64,000 nt of DNA from Microplitis mediator (GCF_029852145.1 NC_079969.1:13490965-13554964), one strand, 5' to 3'; counted from the first letter of the stretch, positions 1-10,893 are shown. Numbers and translations: made by a program. Notes: generated by a model from the letters alone, not told the origin.

Positions 1-539
1 GCCAGATATTAATTAAAAGAATTATTGCTGGTCAATCACCAGTATTGCAAGTAAATTGCCAGTTAAAAGTAAAAGAACATTGCTGGTCAATCACCAGTAT
101 TGCAAGTGAATTGCCAGTTTGAAATTTTTATATTAAAAAAAAGATCGCAGCCGTTAGGGGTATTATGACCAAATTTTCCAGCCCAGCCCCCCTAATCTCA
201 CGCCTACCTCGATCCTGGGACTTCGACCTGGATCTGCAATCTTTCTAACCAAAAAAATAGAATTCAAAATATTTATTTTTTTTTTTTTTTTTTTCGCTTA
301 AAATAATTGTAGATGATAACATAATTTTAAATCTTTATGTTCCACAGCCTTTGGGCTGTAAAAAAAAAAAAGAATAATAATTTTTCTGCTGCCAACTACT
401 ACAGGACTCGGAGCTGTAATTGAAAATTATTACAATTGGCAACAATAATAAAATGAATCAATGAGATGAATATGATTAAGTGTATGTATTTTATTTAGAT
501 TTACAATCTAAATCGGTAACGTAGTAGAGTAAAATATTT
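1..539 (-). other. Non-coding 3' flank of E1, probably LTR/3'UTR
   Basis: No ORF is supported here. Two near-identical 50-bp units at about 23-120 each contain the palindrome GCAAGTNAATTGC, which also recurs in the LTRs at 8944-9865 and 12163-13451. The stretch around 160-210 resembles about 13280-13310 in the second of those LTRs. I infer a diverged 3' LTR or 3' untranslated region of E1, but the expected terminus CACATTGTCTCA is absent, so the boundary is not resolved. Poly-A and poly-T runs lie at 281-294 and 361-372. Confidence 0.4.
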
Positions 540-2252
540 TTAATCGGTCTTCTTAACAGCTCGTAGATGACTTCGATGAAACTGCTCAATTTCTTCTCGA
601 CTATATTTCGCTGCGATCCAATCCTTGTACCCTGGGTATCTTCGGTTGCAGGAATTACAGTGAGGGTCAAATAGCTGGACTGGGATACCACAGCCTTGAC
701 AACGTCCCCGTAGATAGTCTTTATACTGTTTATCGTGAGGACGGAAGCACGTTGCCGTTGTAACTTGGTCCTGATAACACACATGACACATGTCAGGCCG
801 CCATGGTAACCGACATTCGGCAATTTTATGATCCCGTTGCCGACAGTTTTGACACGCATTGGTTATGTACAACGACTGAGCTTGTGTCGTTACTGTTTGT
901 GTCCAGGATTCTCTCAGTTCTGTGTGACATATACGAGGCTTGACGGTGACGCAGATCTTCTCAATAGCCTTGCAGAAGGTGGCAAAATCCATGAAGTGGA
1001 TACCGTTGTGAATTACAACCTGTTGTGATGTATCCGTAGCAGCTGCTGTAGAGTTCGATGGTAGAGTAGAGTTGAGGCCAGACAAGAATTGCTTGTATGC
1101 CTCTTTAGGTGGCAGTGAGACTTCATATCTTGGAGCTGGAGTGGTCTGCGAGTACGGTAACGAATTGGCGAACGTTACCATTTGGATCTTGGTCTTAATA
1201 TCCTTGGAGATAGCACCAGAAGCTCTCAGTGTCGTTACTTCCTTCTCAGTCAACTCTTGGCGGGCCATTCTCCGGGCAAGCAGTGATGATGGTGGAAATC
1301 TGGCATTTTCTGGTGATGGACGTTGATACGCGCCCTCACGGATTTTCAGTCCAGGATTTGGACCACACGCTGACGATTGTTGAGCCAGTAACGATATCAT
1401 CGACTTATTATTTGGAGTGATCCCAATATCATACTCCACTGGAATGGCAGACTGTGTTGGTAACGTCTGACAACTAATTTCAGTAGTAATTGACGGTGTT
1501 TTGGCGGTGACGGCTTGAAACTTATGTAGAAATTCTTCTGGACTGGGCAGCTTAATTTCAGAGATCATCTGCTGACTTTTCTGAACTTGCTCCGATAACT
1601 GTTGAAGCTGAGCAGTAAGATGCATGGTGGTATTTAATTCTGGAGCAGTTGGAGGTACTTTTAGGGACTCCAACTGTGTTTTGAGTTCTGCTACTTGCTC
1701 AGTGTTAGTTTGGACCACTATTTGCAGATCTTCGAGTCTCTCGTCGATACGCTCCATCCACTGGGTATCGAATCTTGATATCCCAGATGATGTTGGCGTG
1801 ACCGTAGGACGTTGACTGGTGGCACGGTCAATACGAGCATGTAATTTACTAAATTCATCTTTCATGAATTTAGTAAGTGTCTCAATCATTGCTGACGTAG
1901 GAGTAGTAGTACTCGGTACATATAATACAGATGATGGCCGACCAAACTCGATACCAGTTGTTGTTTGCCATGGTGGCAAAGAAGTTCCGGACTCAGCTGA
2001 TGATACTAGCCCAGTAGACCATGTTGATGATGATGCAACGGTTGTTGTTATCACTGGTGTAGCCGGTGACGAAATTGACGGTGTTGTGTCAGTAATATGC
2101 GACAACTCTGATGTGGTATTTAATGAGAGTGATAATGAAGCAGATGGTGGTGTAACTGGATGAGTTGATGATGTTTCAACATCAGATACTTCATCCCCAG
2201 ACTCATGGAGTGAGGCCTCGGTATCTGAGTCGCCAAATAATTTTACTCTCAT
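540..2252 (-). CDS. E1 third ORF (env position): coiled-coil, Cys-rich protein of unknown function
   Basis: A 570-residue ORF lies 30 bp downstream of E1 pol, where errantiviruses carry env. It does not look like an envelope: I see no signal peptide, no transmembrane segment and no furin site. The first 120 residues are Ser/Thr/Pro-rich. Residues about 165-240 form a likely coiled coil (ERLEDLQIVVQTNTEQVAEL and following heptads). The C-terminus, from about residue 465, is Cys-rich: a CX2CX4HX4C zinc knuckle (CQNCRQRDHKIAEC), then CHVC...C, then CQGC...HCNSC. The knuckle suggests nucleic-acid binding, as in Gag nucleocapsid. The frame is open throughout, which argues for recent selection or recent insertion. 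It may reach translation by a spliced subgenomic RNA, as env does; that is inference. No family is recognised. Confidence 0.75.
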   Translation of the reverse strand: MRVKLFGDSDTEASLHESGDEVSDVETSSTHPVTPPSASLSLSLNTTSELSHITDTTPSISSPATPVITTTVASSSTWSTGLVSSAESGTSLPPWQTTTGIEFGRPSSVLYVPSTTTPTSAMIETLTKFMKDEFSKLHARIDRATSQRPTVTPTSSGISRFDTQWMERIDERLEDLQIVVQTNTEQVAELKTQLESLKVPPTAPELNTTMHLTAQLQQLSEQVQKSQQMISEIKLPSPEEFLHKFQAVTAKTPSITTEISCQTLPTQSAIPVEYDIGITPNNKSMISLLAQQSSACGPNPGLKIREGAYQRPSPENARFPPSSLLARRMARQELTEKEVTTLRASGAISKDIKTKIQMVTFANSLPYSQTTPAPRYEVSLPPKEAYKQFLSGLNSTLPSNSTAAATDTSQQVVIHNGIHFMDFATFCKAIEKICVTVKPRICHTELRESWTQTVTTQAQSLYITNACQNCRQRDHKIAECRLPWRPDMCHVCYQDQVTTATCFRPHDKQYKDYLRGRCQGCGIPVQLFDPHCNSCNRRYPGYKDWIAAKYSREEIEQFHRSHLRAVKKTD

Positions 2253-2282
2253 GATGAATGATCTGAAATATATCGATACTAA

Positions 2283-5200
2283 TCAGTTACGTCTTCGAGA
2301 CCGTCTAGGAATTTTTAAGTCATTGTAATAATATGTGCCAATATCGTTACCGGCATTATCTTGTAATTTAACTACTAGAGGACTTAAAATTTTAGATACA
2401 ATGGCGGGTCCCGAATATTTTGGTGCTAATTTAGCACTGTAACCATCTACTTTTTTACTCAATTTTTTATTTAAATAATAAACTTCATCACCGACTTTTA
2501 AATCTATTGGAGTATCAGAAAATTTTTGTTTATTTTGTTTACGCGTACGTTCCCGAGCTTTCAACATATTTTGCTCAACAAAATGTCTTAATTCGATTGC
2601 ACGGTCCATTCGGGCTTGCCAAACGGTAACGTCAGATACGTCTAGATTTTCGAGAGGATCGGTATCGTTAATTAGTCGTGCGTCACGTCCGTGATTTAAA
2701 TAAAATGGTGACACTCCTAAGGCAGTGTGTACCGAGGTATTGTACGCGAATTTTAAATCATCGAGATGTTCATCCCAATCTTTTTGATTTTGACTTGTAA
2801 ACGCGACAATCATAGGTTTAATTGTGCGATTACAGCGTTCGACGGGATTTGCACAGGGGTGACCGATAGGGGTTGGTGTGAATTTTATGTTAAATTGACT
2901 AATTAAATTAATTATGTCTTTATTTATAAATTCTTTGCCATTATCAGAGATAATTTGACAAGGAGGGCCCCAATGATTAAAAACAGCCGTTAGGTGATGT
3001 TTTATAATTTTACCCGATTGTTGTTTCAAAGGGAAAATTTCGAGATAGCGAGTGTACAAATCTTCGATAACGAGAGCATATTGGTTCCCCATAGTTGAAC
3101 GAGTATATGGGCCGATGGTGTCAATCGAGATAATGGACCAAGGTTGGGTTGGTGGTCTCGTGCCGATATATCCTTGCGGTTTTGTCTGATCACTTTTGGT
3201 CGTTATACAAGTCTCACAAGCTGAGACGTAAGATGCCACGTCTTTAAACATTCCTGGCCAGTAAAAATTATCCCGTATCCGTTGGTAAGTTTTATCGATC
3301 CCGAGATGGCCTGATTGGGCTTCGCAGTGAGCTTTCTCGATAGCTGGACGAATTTCTGGCTCAGTTAAGACAATTTTCCAAGGATTTAATTCACCGAGTA
3401 TTTCCTTGACAGCTAGTGGACGGTAAAAATACAATTTATCATTCTCATATTTCCACTCACGGTAATTGTCCGGATATTTTTGGACAACGCGGACTTTTTC
3501 ATCATACCAAGCGGAATTTTGCGCAATTACGCACAGCGATGGAGAATTAGAATCTGAAACGAGTAAATTGGCAGTCTCTGGTTCTTCATATCGACGTGAA
3601 AGCGCGTCTGGAGCTTCATTCTGCGTACCCCGATAGTGAACAACTTCGATATCGTAAGCAGAAATGTCAATAGCCCACCTGGCTAATCTACCTGCAGGAT
3701 CTTTTAGCGAGTGAAGCCATTTTAATGCAGAATGATCGGTATAAACCGTGACTGGTAAACCCTCGATATAACCGCGTAATTTCCGTAAGGACCACACGAC
3801 AGCAAGACATTCTTTCTCTGTTGTCGTGTAATTCATTTCTGCTTTATTTAAAGGTCGACTCAGACAGATAATTAAATTGTCTCGATCAAGTTCTGGATCA
3901 TACTGTGTTAAAACCGAACCTAATCCAGTGTTGCTAGCATCGGTATATAAACGATATGGTAAATCTGGGTGAGGTAATGACAATGTTGCAGCTTTTAACA
4001 GAGCTTCTTTCGTTTCAACAAAAGCTTTCTCTTCAACGTCTGTCCATTCCCAAGGAACTCGAGTACTGGTCAGCTTGTTCAAAGGACCTTGGACTTGTGC
4101 GACATTTTTAAGATGTTTATGGTACCAGTTAACTAATCCATTAAATCTTCGCAGTTCCTTACGGTTAGTGGGTCGTTTATAATCTGCGATCGGTTCTAAT
4201 CGAGCTGGATCGGGTTTCAAGCCCTTTTCATTGATGATAAAGCCCAGGAAATGAACTTCAGAGCACCCAAAATGACTTTTTTCTTCGTTCATCTTTATTC
4301 CAGCCTTGCGGAAGCTTTCAAAGACAGCTTGAAGAAGGATTTTGTGTTCTTTTAAGTCATCGCTGATAATTATCCAGTCGTCGAGATAAGCAAAAATTTT
4401 ATTTTCAGCTTCGATGTGAGAAAATCGTGTTTTTAACGAATCAACAATTTCTCGTCGTACCGTATCCGAGACTTCTTGATAAGTACTGGGGGCATTTGTA
4501 AGACCAAACGGCATCCGGATCCATTCAAATAAACCTCGGCCATCTACGCAAAATGCTGTATATTGACGGCTATTTGGCTCAACTAAAACATGATGAAAGG
4601 CATCACTGACATCAAGTACTGAAATTACTTTAGCACCCTGCAGACTTGACAAAATACGATGCATGATCGGTAACGGATAAGCAGATTTTTTCGTGACTTT
4701 ATTTAATGGCCGGTAATCGATGCACATGCGCCAGGTATTATTTTTCTTCGGTACCATTACCGGCGAACATGCCCAAGCACTATTCGAAGGCTGAATATAA
4801 CCCTTCGCAAGTAATTCATCTACTCTATCATGCATCGCTTTCATTACTGGGGGACTTCTACGATAGGGTTTGGTACGCACCGGAGTGTCATCAGTTAGTT
4901 CAATGCGATGTTGAACTAAGTGTGTTAAACCCAATTTGACCTGTTTATTTTTCTCGAATTCTTGGGCTAAGAATCGTTCAAGATCGGCCCGTTCAACTGA
5001 AGAAAGTGCATTTAATGACGTTAGATTGGTGAATCCGGACCGAGAAAAAAATGAATGGATAACATTACTGGTATTTAACTTCCAAGTACTATCCTTGGAA
5101 TTTACTTGAATCTCTGCTAGCTGCCAGAAATCAAGACCAAGGATGACTGGAGTAGATAATTCAGATAAAACACTCAACCAAGTAATGATATCGTGACCGT

Positions 5201-6125
5201 CAAGTTTTATTTTAAATGGCGCTCCACCACGTGTTTGCGTGGACTTGGAGTAAGCCATTGTTACCCCATGAGTGCTAGTGGGGTCAGGTGTGAGATCTTG
5301 CAGCTGATTTTCTTTGATTTGTTCATAAGCAATCTCAGAAATATAGCTGCGCTCACTCCCACTGTCCAGTAATGCTTCCAACTCATATTTACCGATAGAA
5401 ATTTTAGCGATCATGCGACTGACTGTCGAAGGTGCTTTAAGACTCGCTGAAGACGTCATGAGACTGTAATAATTACCATTACTGAGGATCGGCAGTAATG
5501 TACTTTGTTTAGTGTCGGCATTCAGTAATATCGAGAATTTTGGGGCATAAGCAATCTCTTCACTGGAATCAGAGCGATACTCGTCGATCTCTGAGTCATA
5601 TAAAGGACTAATATCCTCTCTTAGATCACAGAGAGGGGTATCGTCTGCATGTGAGTCATTCTCGAGATTTAAGACCGTTTGCCGTTGCCGTTTTTCAGTG
5701 TCTAAATCAATTAATGAATTTTCGATTAAAACTTTTGGTCGATCTTTATTAATATTATTTTTAGAATTACGCGACGGGTTTATGGATTTTTTAATTTTAG
5801 ATTTCAGCGTTTTTATCGAATTCTTGATTTTTGGTGTTTTGACATGTAAAATTTGCTGTGACGCTTCAGAACTCGTTTCCCAATTGGACTCTGCATCTGC
5901 CAGCTTGTCAATAATTTGATCGAGAGGAGTTGTAAAGTCAATTAAATCGACGTTGGGATTTTCCGAAACGTGACCGACTGATTTTGGAGCATCTGCAGCA
6001 ATAGGATAATTTAGAAAGAATTTCCCATTACTGATCATGAATTCAGGAGCATCAGGATTTAATTTAGACGACTCAGGTGTGACGTTACCGATTTCACTCG
6101 ATTTATCCGAATTTTCAATTGACAC
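2283..6125 (-). CDS. pol: E1 Pol polyprotein (protease-RT-RNase H-integrase), Ty3/Gypsy
   Basis: A 1280-codon open frame carries the full Ty3/Gypsy domain order. The retropepsin is at about residue 250 (LLDSGS). Reverse transcriptase has FAYLDDW near 580. RNase H has YTDAS near 728, TEKECLAVVW and YTDHSALKWL. The integrase has an HHCC zinc domain near 933-970, then catalytic Asp in SIDTIG (~1001), Asp in ISDNGKEF (~1060) and Glu in NPVERC (~1093). The C-terminal integrase tail ends KIPRRSRRRN. All catalytic residues I can check are present. The frame has no ATG at its start: the first listed codon is GTG, and upstream the frame runs open back into the end of gag. Expression is therefore by -1 frameshifting, not a separate start. 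The product reverse-transcribes and integrates the element from cytoplasmic particles. Confidence 0.95.
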   Translation of the reverse strand: MSIENSDKSSEIGNVTPESSKLNPDAPEFMISNGKFFLNYPIAADAPKSVGHVSENPNVDLIDFTTPLDQIIDKLADAESNWETSSEASQQILHVKTPKIKNSIKTLKSKIKKSINPSRNSKNNINKDRPKVLIENSLIDLDTEKRQRQTVLNLENDSHADDTPLCDLREDISPLYDSEIDEYRSDSSEEIAYAPKFSILLNADTKQSTLLPILSNGNYYSLMTSSASLKAPSTVSRMIAKISIGKYELEALLDSGSERSYISEIAYEQIKENQLQDLTPDPTSTHGVTMAYSKSTQTRGGAPFKIKLDGHDIITWLSVLSELSTPVILGLDFWQLAEIQVNSKDSTWKLNTSNVIHSFFSRSGFTNLTSLNALSSVERADLERFLAQEFEKNKQVKLGLTHLVQHRIELTDDTPVRTKPYRRSPPVMKAMHDRVDELLAKGYIQPSNSAWACSPVMVPKKNNTWRMCIDYRPLNKVTKKSAYPLPIMHRILSSLQGAKVISVLDVSDAFHHVLVEPNSRQYTAFCVDGRGLFEWIRMPFGLTNAPSTYQEVSDTVRREIVDSLKTRFSHIEAENKIFAYLDDWIIISDDLKEHKILLQAVFESFRKAGIKMNEEKSHFGCSEVHFLGFIINEKGLKPDPARLEPIADYKRPTNRKELRRFNGLVNWYHKHLKNVAQVQGPLNKLTSTRVPWEWTDVEEKAFVETKEALLKAATLSLPHPDLPYRLYTDASNTGLGSVLTQYDPELDRDNLIICLSRPLNKAEMNYTTTEKECLAVVWSLRKLRGYIEGLPVTVYTDHSALKWLHSLKDPAGRLARWAIDISAYDIEVVHYRGTQNEAPDALSRRYEEPETANLLVSDSNSPSLCVIAQNSAWYDEKVRVVQKYPDNYREWKYENDKLYFYRPLAVKEILGELNPWKIVLTEPEIRPAIEKAHCEAQSGHLGIDKTYQRIRDNFYWPGMFKDVASYVSACETCITTKSDQTKPQGYIGTRPPTQPWSIISIDTIGPYTRSTMGNQYALVIEDLYTRYLEIFPLKQQSGKIIKHHLTAVFNHWGPPCQIISDNGKEFINKDIINLISQFNIKFTPTPIGHPCANPVERCNRTIKPMIVAFTSQNQKDWDEHLDDLKFAYNTSVHTALGVSPFYLNHGRDARLINDTDPLENLDVSDVTVWQARMDRAIELRHFVEQNMLKARERTRKQNKQKFSDTPIDLKVGDEVYYLNKKLSKKVDGYSAKLAPKYSGPAIVSKILSPLVVKLQDNAGNDIGTYYYNDLKIPRRSRRRN

Positions 6126-6130
6126 AGAGG

Positions 6131-6176
6131 CCCTGGTAACGTGATTGGTGTCTACCAGGGCACTTACTCGTTTTTT
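6131..6176 (-). promoter_or_regulatory. Gag-Pol -1 ribosomal frameshift signal of E1
   Basis: Read on the minus strand, the last gag codons contain the slippery heptamer A AAA AAC (plus 6170-6176) in the correct zero-frame phase. A 9-nt spacer that includes the gag stop follows, then an 8-bp perfect stem CCCTGGTA/TACCAGGG (6153-6160 with 6131-6138) with a 14-nt loop. After slippage the -1 frame is open straight into pol. A AAA AAC is an established retroviral -1 slip site. Confidence 0.9.
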
Positions 6177-8074
6177 GGAGATGAGGGACGAGAACGAAGG
6201 GGCAATCCCGCCTTGATACGCAATTCATCCGTTACTGGACCACAACAAACCTCAGCAACGTGACCAATTCTCCCACAACGACCGCAGACAGGAGCTTTTG
6301 GTGTAAAATTCGATGATACTGGGATTGAACTGACTTTTCCCGGTGACGTATTTACAGTAGCCTGATCTAGCTTTTCTAAGATGGTTTTCATCATAGACTC
6401 AAAGTTACTTAATAAGGTGGAAGACTCAGAATTTAAATTTTTATTAGATGAATCTAACTGTGCTGGATTTTGAGGGTATTTAGAATTATGAAAATTTTTA
6501 TTGTTGTTAAAATTATTATTTCTATTAAAATTGTTGTTTCTATTAAAATTATTACGGTTAGAATTGTTGGTTGCAAAATTATTATTACCGGGTGAAGTGG
6601 ACGGCTGTAAAGTCTCGATACTGTTTAGTTGATCGGATTCTGAGTCTTTGATGGAATTTAATTGTATACGCGTTTTAATTCTACTGTTATTTTCTTTAGA
6701 AGTTTTGAAATAAGGGTTCAACGCATCAGCTGTTGGCTGCCAAGCACTAACCCGTGTATACAATTCTGCGTACGTCATTATTGTCGTATCCGAGAATTTT
6801 TGTAAAAAGTGAGGGTTGAATCGCGAAACTATGATTCGAATTTGTTTAGCCTGCGGTAACGGATCTTCGAGCTTTGCAAAAGCACTTTGCATGCGATTAA
6901 TAAATGCAACTCCTGTCTCGTCGTTGCTTTGTTTAGCCGAGTAAATCCCCTGCAACACTGCCTCATCTGTTTGCTGAACCTGCCAAATCTTAAAAAACTC
7001 TTTGAAAGCCGCCCAGCTATGAAATAAACCTTCATTTTCATAGTACCACTCTAGTACGTCGCCGCTAAGGGTGTTGGTTACCACTGCCTGAAAATTTTCG
7101 AAGGAAATGTCGTTGCTGACCATCCGCTGCTCGATTATTTTTAAATATTTCTTTGCGTCAATTGGAGAAGTTCGATCACGAGAAGGAAACGAAATGTTCC
7201 AAGATTTTACGAGGCGACTAAGATCATATAACCGCATAGAATTAGAACCACTCGTGTTTGAATTTCCCGCTGGAACTGTGTATGTATTACACCATGCTGA
7301 CTGCTGTGCTGGTGGATATGAGGGTCGTGAGTACATGGGCGCGTATGCTGGTATGTTATTACCATTGTGTGATTGTGTGTATGTGCATGGAAGTGAAGGC
7401 TGCAAATTCATATGTGGTGGTAATGTATGAATTGGTGGTGGGACCATCGAGTGCGCGTACGGTTCACGCGCAGGTAAGCTATACATGACGGGCTGCTGCC
7501 CGCTCGCTTGCGTTGCCGGGATGAATGCATGTGGGTATGAGTTGACGTAGCTGGTAGGGAGAGGGTTTGCTGCTTGTGACGTCACAGTGGCAGTGGGAAA
7601 TAATTCTCTCGGCATCAAAATACTTGACGCATTCGACTGAAAATTCGGGGGTGGTAAATGTGCACCCGGGGGTCGTAAAACCGTACTCGAAATCCGAAGC
7701 AAATGTTGACGTTCGGCTTGCAGGGCTTCAATTTCTGTTCGTAGTCCCGAAACTACGTTTTGTAATACGGCGACGGAGGTCGTATTTTGAGCTTCAGAAA
7801 TTGGCGCAACCCCACTTACGTTGTGAGGGTTAACATTAACGTTACCGGTCGCACTGGTAGTCGAAACATTATGATTATGATTTACAGGGTGACTTTGGGT
7901 ACATATAGTACTGTTGTGGAAATCATTGTTTGGCATAAGGTTGACGAGATCGTCCATTGCACTCGTACTTGCAATTGCCGCGCCCGACGTAGTGGGAAAA
8001 TGTAAAAGATTAACAGGGTTGTCAGCGGAGGTGACCGAAGGAAGTGACTGCGGAATCGGTGTCCTTGGTAGCAT
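6164..8074 (-). CDS. gag: E1 Gag
   Basis: A 636-residue structural protein forms the virus-like particle. The N-terminal half is Pro/Thr/Ser-rich and of low complexity. A central retrotransposon-gag-like region (about residues 290-430, including WEYYENEGLFHSWAAF-type spacing and a run of charged helices) matches the capsid position. An Asn-rich stretch of NNFNRNNN repeats follows at about 510-545. A CX2CX4HX4C zinc knuckle (CGRCGRIGHVAEVC) lies near the C-terminus and would bind the genomic RNA. The gene ends in AAA AAC GAG TAA, which carries the frameshift site into Pol. The start is the first ATG of the open frame. No internal breaks are seen. Confidence 0.9.
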   Translation of the reverse strand: MLPRTPIPQSLPSVTSADNPVNLLHFPTTSGAAIASTSAMDDLVNLMPNNDFHNSTICTQSHPVNHNHNVSTTSATGNVNVNPHNVSGVAPISEAQNTTSVAVLQNVVSGLRTEIEALQAERQHLLRISSTVLRPPGAHLPPPNFQSNASSILMPRELFPTATVTSQAANPLPTSYVNSYPHAFIPATQASGQQPVMYSLPAREPYAHSMVPPPIHTLPPHMNLQPSLPCTYTQSHNGNNIPAYAPMYSRPSYPPAQQSAWCNTYTVPAGNSNTSGSNSMRLYDLSRLVKSWNISFPSRDRTSPIDAKKYLKIIEQRMVSNDISFENFQAVVTNTLSGDVLEWYYENEGLFHSWAAFKEFFKIWQVQQTDEAVLQGIYSAKQSNDETGVAFINRMQSAFAKLEDPLPQAKQIRIIVSRFNPHFLQKFSDTTIMTYAELYTRVSAWQPTADALNPYFKTSKENNSRIKTRIQLNSIKDSESDQLNSIETLQPSTSPGNNNFATNNSNRNNFNRNNNFNRNNNFNNNKNFHNSKYPQNPAQLDSSNKNLNSESSTLLSNFESMMKTILEKLDQATVNTSPGKVSSIPVSSNFTPKAPVCGRCGRIGHVAEVCCGPVTDELRIKAGLPLRSRPSSPKNE

Positions 8075-8923
8075 CGTAATTCAACAAAAAAAAATTTTCT
8101 TTATCAAACGAAAATAACTTCTTTGCAGAAATAATATATTAAGATTTTATTATTGATATTATTATTTAATCCAGACTAATCAGATTATAAATAAATCTGT
8201 TTCAGTAACCGTTATCAAAATAGAATTTAATTCAAAGCTGTAAAGGTGATTAATTTATTGAATAGAACAATTAGTAATTTATTTTGACTATTACAATACT
8301 TGATGACTAATAAATTATTATTTATTACTGCAAAGATCTTATTTGAAGTTTGTTTAATTATTTATTTTATTTTGTCGAGCAAAAGATATTTTATTTTAAA
8401 CCGGAAACGTTTGTACTCTTTTGTATCACAAAAAAAAGTTATTTACTACGGACAAAATTTTATTTTAAAATTTTAAGTATTTATTTTAATATTTACTTTA
8501 GGCTGTCTTTATACTTGAGTAGAGACTGTAAGCTGTAAAGCAAATAAATACTACTGTCTCGTGTCACGACGCGTATAGCTAGTATATGCTCAAGGTTACA
8601 ACGCACGAAAATCTTATGGAACCAAACCGGCACACAATATTACAATGACAATTTCTAAATAATTTATAATAAATAAGTAAATAATTTATAATAAATAAAT
8701 AAATAGGATTAATAAATAAATAAATAGGGGAAGTAATTAAATATTTTATGAAATTAGATGAATAATGAACGATGAAAAATAATGAAGAGATGAATGTAGG
8801 GAAATAAAATTTTTAATACTGGTAAGAAATTTAGTTAATGACTAGAAATTTTGGTAAAAATTTTAAGAAAAGCCGTGAGAAAAATTGATAAAATTTTTCG
8901 TTGCTGGTTTGAACTACTGCAAA
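8075..8923 (-). other. E1 5' leader
   Basis: An AT-rich untranslated leader lies between the primer-binding site and gag. It holds no supported ORF. Short A/T runs and TAAATAAATA repeats occur at 8650-8730. Confidence 0.7.
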
Positions 8924-8941
8924 GTCCCTGTTCGAGCGCCA
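8924..8941 (-). other. E1 primer-binding site (tRNA-Lys type)
   Basis: On the minus strand TGGCGCTCGAACAGGGAC starts 2 nt after the LTR end. It differs at one position from the tRNA-Lys3 primer site familiar from lentiviruses. A second copy with one further change, TGGCGCTTGAACAGGGAC, lies at 12143-12160. Confidence 0.85.
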
Positions 8942-8943
8942 GT

Positions 8944-9865
8944 TGAGACAAATCGCCTATTATCTTCGCGACTTTTACCAGCAGCCACCAGAATTCGCGG
9001 GTTGAACCCTGGCTTAGGCTGGCCTCTAACAAATTTTTATTTATGCTGGACAGAGCAGTGGGCTGGGGTTCTTGCAAAGCAAAAGACCCGCACTTATTCA
9101 AGACCGGCAACGTATCAAAAGTTCATCAACTTACCTCACGGCTTATTATATTATTATAGATGGTATTTTTATTCTAGAGTATTTTATTAATAATCAAATT
9201 ACTACTTGTAACTCAATTTAGAATAGTTAAATCAAACTTTTAGGCACTCTTACCAGTAATATAGGATAGGGATAGAATAAGGTGGTGAATAATATAGGGA
9301 ATTTATCAGGATAATATGCAATTTTATTGCCAATCGTAACAAATTCAACTACTTACAATTAAATTCCTTCAAAGTACAATATTGGTCCTGGTTGGAATGC
9401 CGGGTGCCAATCAGTGGCCACGTGGAAGCACGCCAATTAATACACTGATTTTATTATTTAATTTATAATATTATTACCGCGAATATATCGCCGGTAACGT
9501 ATAATATTTTAAATATGCTTAAGTTTAATTATAATTAATTACTAATAAACAGTACAAAGAAAGAATACTAGGTTGCAAGTTAATTGCCCGGAAAATTATG
9601 CAGTTTACAGAATATAAAATATTGCAAGTATAATAGTTAATAACGTATGAACGTTAACGGATCCAGGATCGAAGTGGTGACGGATAATTTTTGGGCATCG
9701 GGCTCGCCTCCTGACTGTCCCCACTTCTTCCTAACGGCATGCGTCAACGTAAGGGGTTGTCATGTGACCACGGCACTATGACATGTGACATTAGACGGCA
9801 ACGAGACGGAAAAAAAAGCGGGAACCGCAAGGCTGAAGGCGACTAAGACAATTCACATTGTCTCA
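8944..9865 (-). repeat. 5' LTR of E1 (922 bp)
   Basis: The termini are TGAGACA...TGTCTCA, perfect 7-bp inverted ends. The LTR abuts the primer site on its left and is related along its length to 12163-13451. Short palindromes GCRA-N5-TYGC occur at 9315, 9479 and 9574. The outer flank is CCAT; the matching duplication at the other end of E1 would lie left of the window. Confidence 0.85.
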
Positions 9866-10893
9866 CCATTTACTATACTATTTAATCCAAATATATTTAT
9901 AAGTATAAATCCAATGACTTTTATAATACCAAATATCATTTACTATACATTAATTCATCATAATAAATTTCAACAAATTATAATATGCTCATTATAGCCA
10001 AATCAAATTAATTAAATTATCCACTGGGAAATTCAAATTACAAATTACAAATTTCTACTCTATGAACTCAATATAAAATTTATATAAATAAAAATACTAA
10101 TCTTTTTTTTATTTTATATTATTTACTCTGGGGAGAGAAAGACACGGGAACTCAAGATATATTTGGCAACACTGGGTTGCATACCATCAAATTACAAAAT
10201 CAATTTTACGCAGAGCAATAATATTTTAAACACTATTGCAAGACAAGGAGTCAGATACGCTATCCTTGTGTATAATCAACTAAGGAATTTATTCGACATT
10301 ACTCACGTATTCACTAAACTCTGGGACATACGCCGAATATACTTAACTTATTATTACAACAATAACTCAGGTTCAATTATTAATCAATTATTTATCGCGA
10401 TCAACTTTACTGAGGGTCCAGCGATAGCCGATACAACGAATGATAATACAGATGACTTACCGGCGTTGATAATAATTTACTTTTAGAATTTTTCCACAAT
10501 AAACAATATATAAACTGTTTACTTTCAATTTCATTTAACAGAATAGTAATTATCACCAAATTGACTTTCTTTAATATATACTTTTATTACGGCAACTGGG
10601 CCAGAATAATTTTACTTAAAAATCGCGGACAACAATACGTCCTACCTTTACAATAGCCCGGTCCTCTCTAATTAATTTTCCGCGTCGGTTTTTCGAGGGA
10701 TGGGTATCACTCACGTGTTATCCCCTCTAATGACCTCGAACCCGAAATTATCAATTGAAATAAAATATTTAAACATATTACCTGACCTAAGTTATATGAT
10801 AATAATAAATTAACTAATGTCATTCATCAATATTTATAAACATAATACTAATTAACCCTTTAAACAATGAAATAATAGTTATTGGCGTAACTA
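9866..10893. other. AT-rich intergenic DNA
   Basis: There is no convincing gene. A 107-codon frame at 10163-10486 has no recognisable domain and AT-driven composition. A GC-richer block at 10605-10740 resembles the edge of some unidentified repeat. Confidence 0.4.

Noticed and set aside
9022..9030. Possible tRNA gene or SINE suggested by T-arm-like GTTCGAG and GGGTTGAACCC boxes near 8930-9020
   Set aside because: The first box is the tRNA-Lys primer site of an LTR element and the second lies inside its LTR. No cloverleaf forms.
10163..10486. 107-codon frame
   Set aside because: No domain, AT-driven composition, no flanking gene signals. Left as intergenic.
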